64,000 nt of DNA from contig NC_134033.1 in NCBI RefSeq assembly GCF_964204645.1, positions 2,291,631 to 2,355,630 of the forward strand. Reading direction: 5' to 3'. Source of the stretch: Tubulanus polymorphus (taxonomy: Eukaryota; Nemertea; Palaeonemertea; Tubulaniformes; Tubulanidae). Positions 1-11,219 of this stretch are shown here, piece after piece. Numbering within the stretch: the stretch's first letter is position 1; each line of letters starts with the position of its first letter. Below the pieces are notes generated by a model, which made no database searches, was not told the origin of the DNA, and was given only the letters and a program-made list of their open reading frames with translations. Position numbers and translations under genes: made by a program.

Positions 1-144
1 GCAGCAGCAGCAGCAGCAGTATCGGGATCTCCTCCGCAATCATCAGCATCAACAGCCGCCAGTCTCATCTTGCGTTCTCAATCGCTAGGCGTCACAAATT
101 CCTTCACGTTCCAGTCTCTCCTAACATCATCAGCCGCTTATTAG
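1..144 (+). CDS. possible 3' end of a gene cut by the window edge
   Basis: Frame 1 is open from the first base to a TAG at 142-144. It encodes six alanines from the GCA repeat, then a Ser/Thr/Ala-rich stretch ending in FQSLLTSSAAY. Low-complexity C-termini like this are common in transcriptional regulators, but no domain is visible. Frame 2 would read the repeat as polyglutamine and stops earlier. The open frame could be chance, because a trinucleotide repeat is open in all frames. Function unknown. Confidence 0.25.
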   Translation, partial: AAAAAAVSGSPPQSSASTAASLILRSQSLGVTNSFTFQSLLTSSAAY

Positions 145-1088
145 TAGGTTGTTTGCTTGAAGCCACACGTTCTTCACGCCTTGTTGCAGAGCTCTTCATC
201 ACTGGACATCGGTTCTCGGACTGGCACCGGGCGGCTCGAACCGCGCTTCTTATACCTACGTCAACCAATCAACGACGGTGCATCATCGATGCGACCGGAA
301 TGGATCAATCAGAAAGCTCGATCGCGCATTCCTGTGACAGACCCGAGTCCGTGACGCTAATCCGAAAGAACTATTCAATTCGTGCCAAACATTTTCAATG
401 GGGCCTACAGGTCATCGAGTTTAATTCGACTATTCATAGAGGCACATATTGTTTAAGATAGAAATATCGAATGCTACGATTTTTGCCTAAAATTGTAAGC
501 TGAAATTTTATCTAAACTATCCAACAAACTTTAGTGTAGATTTCCCTTCTATTTACGTCTGGTTTTGAACTATAATACCGGCTCAATTTTACTATTTTCG
601 AGTTTTGCTTTAGGATATCGAAGTTTGCTTAAGGGTTTGTGCAGTGACGCGGCACTATTGTGTAGTAGAGCGTATGGCAGGTCTCCAGTGAGTGATTCTC
701 TATTGGATAGAGTCGTTTTGAATCCGAATTTATACACAAGTTCACCAGACATCGCCGCGTACACATCTTCTTTAACCGAAATCTGGTGAAGTTAAAAAAA
801 TTATCAAAGTTTTATCATCAGTTGAGAAAGAACTGTGATTGATCACCGCGCGCTGCTTGCACCGAATAGTCGCTTGGATTTCTTCAGTTCGAGGAATTGA
901 ATAAATATAAAAAAATTTCCCAAACCCTCACCACTAAACTTAAAATAACAAACTAATATTGTAAAAAAGTCGAAGGTCCCTGGGGGAATTACTCCGCAAC
1001 CTGGACCGGTATTGTGGGATAAATAAATAATTCAGCCAGAAACGACTGAATTAAACATAATTTACCCCACACCAGTTATTTTGTAGGA
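145..1088. other. stretch without recognisable gene
   Basis: Low-complexity, AT-leaning DNA. Only short open frames occur, without splice signals or domain similarity. Nothing else is supported. Confidence 0.5.
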
Positions 1089-1249
1089 CTCACGCATTAG
1101 CAACCTCATTCCAGGGAGGACAGTACTCTCGACTCGCCCGCTTACCGGAGATCATTTGCCACATCCTGACCCGCCTCCTCCGAGACTCGAACCCGGGCCA
1201 CAGCGGTGACACGCTAGTCGCCGACCGACTAAGCCATCCGGTCCGCCCG
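1089..1249 (-). repeat. tRNA-derived SINE-like sequence
   Basis: On the minus strand the first 77 bases (1248 to about 1172) look like a tRNA. An A-box-like segment (TGGCTTAGTCGG) is followed about 40 bases later by a B box (GGTTCGAGTCT). A non-tRNA body follows down to about 1089. The anticodon region does not fold cleanly, so a SINE head is likelier than a working tRNA gene. Confidence 0.55.
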
Positions 1250-1289
1250 ATTGTGATAGGAAAACATTCTAACATGTAACTACGTGTAA

Positions 1290-1324
1290 CCATGTTACAT
1301 GTACATGTACCATGTACATGTAAC
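1290..1324. repeat. short perfect palindrome
   Basis: The arms GTTACATGTACATG and CATGTACATGTAAC are 14-bp perfect inverted repeats around a very short centre, in ACATGT-rich DNA. It is probably a microsatellite-derived hairpin. Confidence 0.6.
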
Positions 1325-2307
1325 CATCGATTTCAAATTTGATTCATGCAACTGATTTCATGATGCTGTATTTTGTCGAGATACATTTGGTTGACGAAAA
1401 GTGGCTTAATTACATCAGCAAACTGCAGAATTTCTTTTCTATTGCGTCTGGCAAATCCGGTAAAATCCACCGAATTACTCATTAATTCGTTTAATTTGTA
1501 TTTATCTCGGATTTAGCTTTAACTCACAACTGTGCCACCGGGTCCGGCATGTTTATCCCCGTATCAACGCGGTGAACCCTTCGTTTCGGGATTCGAACCC
1601 AACGGCAGAGTAGAAATTTTGAATTATTTCTGTATAGGAAATTAAGGTTAGGTTAGGTTTAAGCTTAGTCGAACAGATGACGGACCCTAGTTATAGCAAA
1701 CTGAAAAACAATAGACTCAATCGTAACTCGAATCGATTGTGATCTCAGTGATTTGTGTTTGAATTCCAATTAAACAACGGCAATCTGATTGCCAGCATCG
1801 AATGTAAGTATTCCAATATTTGTTTTCGGAGTTTCAATGCTTATTCGACTTGAAGAGATTCGAGTTACGAGTAATCTAACGATTTATCAGATATAAACAA
1901 TCGGAAACATTTGCTTCATTGCATATTGGGTCATACAATCCACATCGTATATGTTGTAACCCGCTTTAATCGTCTGAGACTAAAACCATTCTAGATTCTA
2001 TATTTAGACGCGAGACAAATATGAAAATTATTGAGAAATAACTAAAATTGTTGCTTTGTCACCTGACACTCAATAACACAAAACTTTTGCAGGGATTTAC
2101 TGAAACTGAAGTGTCCGTTCAAACTTTTAAATTGGCTTTAAGTGCAAAATATAAAACCAATTCTAAACACATTTGACCTGGTCCTGAGTTGATACGGGCA
2201 ATTCGGCAGTATAGGAAGGTGGGCTAGACTATAACGGGCACCGAGGAGTCGAGTAAAGGTTTGTGAAAGGTTGCCAATATATATATATATATATTTGAAT
2301 GAAGTGT
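1325..2307. other. stretch without recognisable gene
   Basis: AT-rich sequence with only chance open frames. A short (TA)n run lies at about 2279-2293. Around 1600 a GGATTCGAACCC motif resembles a tRNA B box, but no tRNA fold accompanies it. Confidence 0.5.
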
Positions 2308-4655
2308 GGGTTTGACTATTTCACGGAATGGCTTCTTATTGTAATAATGTTATAAATGTGTAAGTCACCGGTTCCGCAGATTGTGGTTCTAAACAACGCA
2401 ACAGATGTCGCCTTCGCTAATTTACACTTGTCGTAGAGTTTTCTCAGGAGACTCAGGAGGTTAGCTCGGTGGGCACAGGACGGCGCTCCGGCCCACAGAC
2501 TGATGAAGGTTAGAAACTGACTTTCACTGTGATGGGTATTGCGCTTTGCGTCCTGTCAGCGGTCAATTTCGCCTCACAAATCCTCAAACTCGTGCCACTA
2601 ATTTCCCTATTAACTGAATTACTGTAGAGATTGATTTAAAAGTTGAAATAATGTGCCTTTAACTGGTATCTGGCTGATGAATGGAGATGTCATCAACTTT
2701 AGCAAGCAGAGCCTCATCAGAAATGATTTTGTCCCAGAAACCGTTTTTACATTCGAATAAACTTTGTACAATTTTGAATAAAAGTCATGTAGGAATCAAG
2801 GTTTCAAATTTGTCATTTTATTTAAATCTGCAACAAGTGTAAATTACGAGTCTCCTTTATTTTGATAATTCTTGCTCAGTCACACGTATACCAATAAACC
2901 AAATACAATACATTGAAATAGTAAAGCTGATCTTTGAGTGTATACCTGGCTTAGTTGAATAAAAAGTTTTATAATCAGTTTATTATCTTCGGTTATAAAT
3001 ATATCCGAAAAATGACATCTGTTGCGTTTTCTAAGAACCACCCGGTAGAGTTTGGATGCTGTAACGACGCTTTGCTCATATGCTGGTGCTGTATAAGGAC
3101 TTCTCTCCGCTGCTGGTTCAAGGTTCCGATAACGATATACATTTGACAATGTCGCGTTCCTCTAGGTAAGTGAAGTGTTTAGCGATTTGAAATAGTCAAA
3201 ACCAAGATAGAAACTTTCGAAATAATGCATTTATTAATAACCATTTCGAATTCTCTTGAACTTCGAGCGTTTGGTGTGTTGACGAAACCCATTATTTCGG
3301 TATTTCTATGAAAAGTTCTTAAACCCGACCTAAATTGCAGAAATCGAATTCTTTATTTCAAACACTTTATTTTCATTGAACACACACGCAATGAATTTCA
3401 GTATTTACACCTCGCATATCTTCAGGTATTCCACCTCCTCACAGCGTTATTCACTTATACTACGACACCCTACAAAACATATAGCATCAACATTTTATGA
3501 AAAGATGGTTGTGGTTGTTAGGCTTTAGACACGTCAGTGATACCTTTTCAACGTGTATTTCTAACTCAAATTCGTTTTAACAGTGTCTTAATCTCTAAAC
3601 CTAACCCTAAGCAGAACGCCGTCCCCAAATATGTGGAACTGCATCACGAAACGGCCTAGATAGTGGAAAGCGATGGAGGGAGACGTGTTCGCGCCGGTGG
3701 AGGGAGACTCCGACTATTTCGTGTTCACTCAAGGAACAACTCGAAAAAACTTTGTATCAATTGCATCGGGTCAATTTCAGCTCCACTTCAATGTATTTTA
3801 CTGTTTTTATACGTGTGACTGAGCAAGAACAATAAGAGAATAAGTAATTTACACTTGTCGCAGATTCAACCAAAATTACAAACTTAAAACAGAACACAAT
3901 AACATGATATGATTTATTTTTCACTTAAAGATAACAATGAAATAAAGAATGCCGAGTTAACACCAATAAGTGAGGGTGCAGTCACAGAGCTCACAGGCTG
4001 TAACAACTTTGGACCAAGCCAAGTGGTTTCCACAAATGTTTTCCACGGTCATTTTATTCAAAATCTGCCATCATTTTTTCTAAGAATACTCTCACTAGCT
4101 TTATTTACTTGCAGAAGCCGATTCGTCGCTGGAGACCAGAAAGGGCCATCACAAAATAGCTATGTCTTCATTCATTCGGCTCGGAGAAAGTACAGTCAAC
4201 ATCGCTTAAGTCTTCTTTAGTTGGGAGAATCGTTAAGATGATGACTTACCGAAAGAACGTATTACAAATTACTCCAGAGAATTGTAAATACAAATACTGA
4301 TGTAGTGTGATGACTTATCTGATAATGACTTAAGCGAGGTTGACTGTAGTGGCAAGGTGTCCAGTCTGGTTAACGAGGGGATCATCTGTTGGTCGGAAAT
4401 TGCAAAAACCATTTTAGTAAAAAAGTCTATTTCTGTCATGAATTGGCCGGTGGGCCGAGCGCCGTCCTGTGCCCACCGAGCTAACCTCCTCGGTCTCCTG
4501 AGAAAACTCTACGACAAGTGTAAATTAACCGAAGGCGACATCTGTTGCATTTTTCAGAACCACTCTTCGTAGTAACCGCGATCTCCGGACCCGGAAAATT
4601 ACATATTTATACGCATTATTACAATACGAAGCCATTCCGTGAAATAGTCAAACCC
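2308..4655. mobile_element. 2.35-kb element with long terminal inverted repeats, no transposase
   Basis: The left end (from GGGTTTGACTATTTCACGG at 2308) recurs as its reverse complement at the right end (ending 4655). Similarity extends inward for about 190 bases on each arm, including the shared stretch CTCAGGAG/CTCCTGAG and a TTTACACTTGTCG block. Smaller nested inverted blocks recur inside, for example near 2830-2890 and 3815-3870. The interior has no long open frame and no recognisable transposase. This fits a non-autonomous foldback-type DNA transposon. No clear target duplication was seen, so the family is unassigned. Confidence 0.6.
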
Positions 4656-6971
4656 GAAATTCATATGACTATTAAATCTACTCGTTATAACCGGATTAAT
4701 CGTCCTTGACTGATCAGAGATTCCATTCTTAAATCCAGGCAAGCAGACGATCAAAACTAATTTGAATCAATGATTTAGAACAAAATTGCGATATATGTTT
4801 GATAAATGCGACCACCTTCCCAAGCCTATAGCTCGACTACTCTCAGGTGCTGTATAAATGTCTCGGACGATTGAACCGGTTACAAGTCGGTTTTACAAGT
4901 AATATTTCATTATCCAGTTTATGGAATAAATTTCAAGATTGCTTTATCTGATAAATTGTTTTACATAGGACTCCTCTTAACTCAAATTTGTCAAAACCGG
5001 CAAGTGGAATTATCATTTCAAACTTTAATACAAATAATTTAGAACCATTACAACAAAAGAATATCAAGAATATCAATCAGGTTTTTCTAACATCTCAAAC
5101 ATTAATCACTGGTCAGAAATTAATTCAAGTTAAGAGGAATGTTAGGAGTCTAATGTATCTGAAATTGCTGTAACGAGGACCAATCTGTTTGATAGATAGG
5201 CTTAAACCCGACCTAACCTAAGTTTCCTATACGAAAAACTATTAGAAATTCTACTCACCAATTCATGGATTACTTCGATCAGTTATCTGTTTGTTGCTTA
5301 GAAGATATGACATCCAAGCAGGCTACAACATTCTGCTGGTCTGTTGGTCCAGGTTGGTAAAGTCCAGCACGCAGACAGCAATCGGGTCTGGAGTAATCGA
5401 GGAAAGTCTGAAGTCCACTTATGTATTCGTTGATTTAGTCCGCAGCAGGTATTGACAGCAAACAGGTCCCGAGTAAGAGAAGAAGGCCTGAAGTCCACTG
5501 TGTATTTGTTGATTAAGTCCAGCACGCATTGACAGCAATCAGAGGAAGTAGAGCTTCTCTGAAAAAAAACGTAATGATCACCGTTATGATTTTTAATTTG
5601 ACTCCATACAATCCGTTATATCCAGTATAAAAAAACCTACAAATCTACTCACCACCAATTCAATTCTGTGTGGAGAATCATAGCTTATTTTGAAAACAGC
5701 GTTGGTTTAGTCAGCCCCGCGGTATTGGAAGCAATGAGGTCCTTAATGAGGAATGGCTGATCTGAAAAAGAAAACAATTTCATATTTTACAGGTTTCAAT
5801 TCTGACTGATGAATCAATATTCAAGTAAAGAAGCCCGAGCCCTTTTAGCTTATAGATTTACAAAATCCCGTTTAAGATTCAACTCACCTAACCTCACGTA
5901 AGGACTGGACATATATGCGCGTGTAGTGAATTCAACGTATCTTAAGAACTAATCCACAGAATTGGCTAAATTCAAATCGAACACGTATTACATGATTTCA
6001 AAGACCGAGGACAATAACAGGACACGATATGAACTGAGTTTGTCATAATGCGGTTCAATGGACACGAGCACCACTGGCTACAAAATACCACTGAACTACA
6101 AACGCGTGGTTCTATGATTATACCAGGCTGACCCTGTATATTCTAACAAAATCAAATGTATTCATCTTAAATATAAGAAGTGGACCAGTGGGTATCAATA
6201 ATTCATTAGCTGGAGGACACATCGGTCAAATATAAGAAGTGGACCAGTCCTCATTAGAATCCACAAGAAATATCTTAGAACAGTTCGCACTACATTGGCA
6301 GTGGTCTGAACAGTTTCTTTCACCAGCGACCAGTTCTTAATATTGTCAAATCAAATCCCCTAAAAGATGACGAATAATCTGCGACATGTTTCAAATTAAA
6401 CAAAAAAGAAAACGATTTGTTTTCGAGCACAATTTCTGACAGGTCATTTATTCAGTTTTTTAGGACCCTCCTCCACAGGTTCAGCTCGGTTTGAAATAGG
6501 AATTTTCTCTTATTTATTTGATTGATTTGATGTGAATCGTTTTGACGCTGTTTTGGTGCCCCTTGCAGACCCACCGGCCACACGCATCGTGAAAGAAATT
6601 TTAAGAAAGGGATTTTATTTTGGACATCGGAAATCGAAGTATAGATAATTAAACAAGATCTTTTTGTTAAATAGAATCACATAAACATGGAAATTTCGGT
6701 TCTGGTTCGATGGTTTAACCCTACAATCAAATTCTTATTGGTAACCGTGGAACTGGATCCAGGTGTCTTGAAGATTCCAAGAAATAAATCCAACGACTAA
6801 TTCATTTGAATGAATGAATTTATTTTTATTTTTCAAATTTTATTCATTTCATTTTGCTTCTAAAGATTGCAGTCAATTTTCAAGTAAATCATTTTGCATC
6901 GTTTCTTAAAGAGTTTAATAAGTAAATTTCGATTATTCAATTATCGTTATCCTTTTTTTTGCGCCAATTAC
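4656..6971. other. gene-free stretch with minor local duplications
   Basis: No exon could be supported. Two roughly 80-bp imperfect direct repeats lie at about 5400-5550, and a short motif, ATATAAGAAGTGGACCAGT, is duplicated at about 6173-6251. The minus-strand polyadenylation signal AATAAA for the gene at 6972-8299 may lie within the TTTATT motifs near 6820-6835. Confidence 0.45.
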
Positions 6972-8299
6972 TTATTTGGCGCCGGATGGTTCTTGGTGAT
7001 CCGGGTCGCAGGATAAATAGTACAGCGTAGCGGGCGCGTCTCGCAGCGACGGATCGGAACCTTCGATGCACCGACATTTCGTACCACTGTCTGTTATGTA
7101 GGTTTCGAACGGCTCCAAGAATTCTCCTTTGTGTCCGCGGCAACCTTCAAAATACATGATTGAAAAAATACCATTCAGAATTTGATCTTTGATCTTTAAA
7201 TCAAACCATCAGCAGGGCTCCACAGTCGCCTGTGGCAATGAGGACTTCGAGCCACCAGCTATCCCGCTAGATGGCGTGCGTAGCAGTGCGACAACCCCGT
7301 CAAAATCTAGTTCACTTTCGATGAACTTTCATCTAGATTTTTAGCTTCCCTCGTCAGAAATTAGGCAAATTACTCCTCTTGATAAACTCAGAAGATCTTA
7401 AGGTTCATATTTAAGGTGGTTTATACTGATCACCATTCAAAGAATTTGAGAAATTTTGGACAGACTTTAATCGAATATGTGAAGAAATCCGCGAGTTGTT
7501 GTCTGAGTGCACACTAGCGAACCTGGTGAATCCTCGCTTGCCACAAGCGGAATCCTCGATTGCCACAGTCGAACGTTGAGTCCTCAAAGAGGATTCCACT
7601 CGTGGTAAGTGTGAATCCACTTCCCACATTTTCCGCATATTTTGCTTACCCAGAAGTTTACAGTGCGCGAATGCCGGAAGCGGGACTTCTGGCAGAGGGT
7701 AAATCTCATGAAGCCAGGTGTATTTTAGTTGTATATCGCGGGTGCAATAGCACCTGGACACCGCGCCATCTGAGCTTCTCTGCCACGAGCTGCCAACGTC
7801 GTGTTTGGTTCCATCTTTTTCTTTACATTCTTGAAAAACAAAGATCACAATTAGAAAAATAGATCGTGACCTCTAGCAATGATCATAACTAAAAACGTTC
7901 TGCCCGCATAAAAATACAAGATAGAATTGCTGGATTCGAACCGAACCATGGAACAAAGAACTAAAGCAGTAAAACAGGAAAGGCTAGGATTCGAACCTCG
8001 CGCACAATCGAGCAAACTTCATGCGAGGAATCGACTATTGAAGTCAATTTTCACAGAATCAGACGTTAAGACGATTTGACGGCTCATTACGGTTATCACA
8101 ACTAAGCGTCGTTCCCGAAACCATAATATATGTTAATTTATGTTAAAACATTCTAATTTATGTATAATCTGTTTGTTACCTGTTGGGCAGTTGATAGCGG
8201 TAAAACAGTCCTGCTGAACTTGGTGTCCTGCTATTTCGCATAGATCTAAGTAAGGGTTGAGGCGATCGAGGTTATCTGGTGTATCCAGTCGCACAATCG
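6972..8299 (-). CDS. cysteine-rich, VWC-like secreted protein, last three exons
   Basis: Three minus-strand exons were joined by eye: 8299-8180, 7829-7650 and 7144-6972 (stop TAA at 6974-6972). All introns are phase 1, have GT-AG ends and keep one open frame. This is typical of modular extracellular proteins. The product carries repeated units with first-cysteine motifs (ECKEKDG, GCRGHKG), then a C-x-C pair (RCYC, KCRC) about 25 residues later and a closing cysteine (AHCK, LSCDP). The spacing resembles von Willebrand factor type C modules, but the match is loose. The first exon here starts in phase 1, so signal peptide and N-terminus must lie further up, not identified. An insertion of a tRNA-ended element lies just upstream at 8357-8687. 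Partner and role unknown. Confidence 0.55.
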
Positions 8300-8356
8300 C
8301 TGGAAGCATCGGCAAAAAGATTAATTCAATAAACCCTTTAATAACCATTTGTATAC

Positions 8357-8687
8357 CATCCTCCCTCTGCAGGGACTCGAACCTGATGGCATCGCTACAC
8401 TCAGCCACGGCACGAACCCCTGCATCAGTAGACCGGGTGCGCAGGTACATGCGCAGCTTTCCGAACGAAAACTGGCGGCACCAATCAGATTGCTCGTTGT
8501 ATAATCGTTGAGGCAAATTTCAAGGAAGAACTATAAATGGGAAAACCCGGGCTAAAATAAAACTGATTGGCTAAAAATCACATCATCTGAACTGCGCATG
8601 TATCTGCGCACACGGTCGATTATGGCAGGGTTTCGTGCCGTGGCAATCTCGATGCCATCAGGTTCGAATCCCTGCCGGGGGAGGATG
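8357..8687. mobile_element. 331-bp element with inverted tRNA-like ends (copy A)
   Basis: Both ends resemble a tRNA/SINE head facing inward to outward. The right end has a plus-strand B box (GGTTCGAATCC) ending in GGAGGATG. The left end is its reverse complement, starting CATCCTCC. The centre contains a CCCGGGCTAAAATAAAACTGATTGGC block. The whole unit recurs reversed at 28662-28989, so the inverted pair moves or is copied as one unit. It is neither a simple SINE nor a plain MITE. Confidence 0.65.
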
Positions 8688-9472
8688 TTTCTATACGAGC
8701 TCTATTTCTTATATTTAAAAAAAAAATCACAATTAGCTGGTTACGTCATTGGGGGAATATATCTTCAAAACATATACAAATTGTGAGAATTCAAAATAAA
8801 ATTTGGAGTCGAAGATGAAAAATTTTGTGTGGTTTATTCAAGGGCAAGTTTGAAAAGAACGTGACATTTCAAGTCTTGATGATTGAATTGGCGTTATCTT
8901 TGATATCACGAAGTGTCAGTCAGTTTGAATGGAATTCCGCAAAGTGATTCTAACATCAAATACAAGCTGTTACTTTTCACTATTTTTCAACATTCAGCCG
9001 CTGTGATTTGAAAACATTGATTTGTGAGTGAAACGACGGTCGGACAACATGTGGTCAGATTAGCGACAATGTCGGTACGACAGGGCAGTGTGACGAAATG
9101 CAAGATTGAATGATATCGCTTTCCGAAAAAAGAAAACAGGGAGAACTAAATCCGGGATACAACTCAGTCCTCTATAGGCTTACCTTAGTATCTAAGACCG
9201 TTTACTCGGAATTATCACTGATATCGAAGAGATATCTTTTCCAATATATAATAGATTTTCAACCAATTTAATGGTCAACTCCGATTTCCAAGACCTAGAT
9301 GTCATTGATCACGTTGATGGATGGTAACAGTTTTACTGTATGTGATGTAATATACATAGTTAGAATTCCGACAACGAAAATGATTTTCTTTTTCATAATT
9401 TAGCGAAAAAGGTCAAATAATTTGAACAAACAACTTTCGTATAACTTATTCGTATTAGCTAAAAGGTACTTA
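8688..9472. other. stretch without recognisable gene
   Basis: AT-rich sequence with no supported exon, RNA gene or repeat family. Confidence 0.4.
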
Positions 9473-9662
9473 GGCCACTTCTTTTGAAAGAATGCCCAGA
9501 CGACGCGGCCGCCTGTTTACCCCGTACATCACTTCTCTAAATCACGATCGAACTAAACCATTACAGACCCTGCAGCTATATAAATGAACTTATTACAAAT
9601 TTTATTGCATTTTACAAAATGAACCGGCTGATTAGGAGAAACAATGTCAATTTTGTTTAGCC
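9473..9662 (-). mobile_element. diverged PIF/Harbinger-like MITE (copy 1)
   Basis: A decayed relative of the MITEs at 10629, 24064 and 30115, oriented like the 24064 copy. It keeps the GCGGCCGCCTGTTTACCCC block, the ATCACGATCGA core and the right end TCAATTTTGTTTAGCC. The left end is degraded. Confidence 0.55.
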
Positions 9663-9804
9663 TGACCAAAATTATTGTGGCTGAGCCGGGCATTGTCGTA
9701 AGGGCGCAAACATTATGTTAACTTGGAACTTCAATGTTCGTCGTCGCATTTAGCAATAGATATCATGATATTTGGCGCAATGAATAAATACGAAGATCAC
9801 TTAC

Positions 9805-9860
9805 CAGCTCCGCAGAAAGATTCGGAGCAGCTTCCAGCGCGAACCCGCTTGCTCCGCCAT
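9805..9860 (-). CDS. possible first coding exon
   Basis: On the minus strand an ATG at 9860 opens MAEQAGSRWKLLRIFLRS and runs into a strong donor (CTG|GTAAGTG) at 9805, ending in phase 2. The codons are CG-rich like the other exons of this window. It could start the cysteine-rich gene downstream, but that gene's visible exons begin in phase 1, so at least one more exon would be needed. No hydrophobic signal peptide is evident. Weak evidence. Confidence 0.25.
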
Positions 9861-10412
9861 CAATATAGTTAATTTGCATTGAATTTTACCTTACAGTGCT
9901 GCCACCATCATAAAATTTCAATTCGGCCCGGAAAATTGTTTGATATCGATATTGCAACTTCGGTTGTTGAATCTTGATCAATTTGACAAATGTGATAATT
10001 TCCCCGTGAATCCATCTCGAAGGAGCCGTACAATGCGAAATTACCGCCATCTTGTTAATTTGTAAACTACGTGGCATCGATTGTATGGCGTGTAATTGTC
10101 AAATTTGAACCATCAAACGCGGCCAGCAAATATCAAACCCTCGAGTTTTTAAGTGAAATAAAAAAAAAACGTAAATCTTTATATTTTCAGTTACAAACAA
10201 GTTCTTTATTCAACTAAATGTAACATGAATATTTCAGGATTACAGTAAATACTAGAATACATTATGTCAAGAAGGACCCAGGCGAAGGAGGCATAAACTT
10301 AAAAATCAAATAAATAAAGGGCCCCTAAATAAAAGACAAATCTACATGATTCATGGAATATTGAAACATGATAATAAATCATTGATTCGAGAATGTAATA
10401 ATATCATTATTA

Positions 10413-10570
10413 CAGTGTCCAACCTCGTTATAGCGAACTCTGATCGGATATAACAAATGTAGAATATCATCTCGAGTAAGAAAATTTATTTCATACTGGA
10501 TATAACGAACTATAGGTTTCACGAACAGATTTTCTGGTCCAGCGACGTTCGTTGTAACGAGGTTCCGCTG
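10413..10570 (+). mobile_element. pogo/Tigger-like MITE (copy 1)
   Basis: Inverted ends CAGTGTCCAACCTCGTTATA and TGTAACGAGGTTCCGCTG are flanked by TA on both sides, the target of Tc1/mariner-pogo transposases. The interior matches the 15673-15859 copy (TTTCATACTGGATATAACG). No coding capacity. Confidence 0.65.
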
Positions 10571-10628
10571 TAAAACTATCACAGACAATGCTTGCTTAAC
10601 CCGGTACATTTACGATAAGCCTAGTTAA

Positions 10629-10849
10629 GGCTAAACAAAAATGATACCTCGTTTCTCCGCAGCGGCCGGGTCATTTTTGTAAAATATGATAAAATTTATA
10701 AACAGTTCATTTCTATAGCGGCCGGGTCTGTTATGGTAAAATTGATCACGATTTAAAAAAAAAAGTAATGTATAGGGTAGATAGGCGGCCGGCCGGGTCA
10801 ACATTTAAGCTCAGCAGAGCGGAGAAACAAGGTATCAATTTTTTTAGCC
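10629..10849 (+). mobile_element. PIF/Harbinger-like MITE (copy 2)
   Basis: A 221-bp unit with inverted ends GGCTAAACAAAAATGATACC and GGTATCAATTTTTTTAGCC, flanked by a 3-bp TAA duplication on each side. TWA duplications are the signature of PIF/Harbinger elements. It contains several GCGGCCGGGTC motifs. No open frame. Confidence 0.75.
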
Positions 10850-11219
10850 TAATGCATTTACTAATACAATCACTATCAGACTTTTTTTATACAGTTAACC
10901 CTGCTTCCATTGATTACTAATTCCATTGGTCCCAGATGATTAGAATATATGGTTTGGTTCAACCATCCTCTATCCTACAGTATTATGTCAACATTGTTTA
11001 TTTTTAGAATCAGTCAAATGTAATCTGTTATCCCATGGGCTTGATTGTATGATCGCGACTTCAGTCCGAAAATTGGCTTAAATCTGTGAGACCAGTCTTC
11101 GGACAAAAAAACATCTACATGTAATACACAAATGTGGCATTCATTAGAGTTTGGTCCCCTTCAGACATTGACCATTTGAGTGTTAAGCGTGAACGCTCAG
11201 TTTTCGAAAGTGTGCCGAT

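Noticed and set aside
1535-1612. Possible tRNA from a GGATTCGAACCC motif
   Set aside because: No acceptor pairing and no A box at the right distance.
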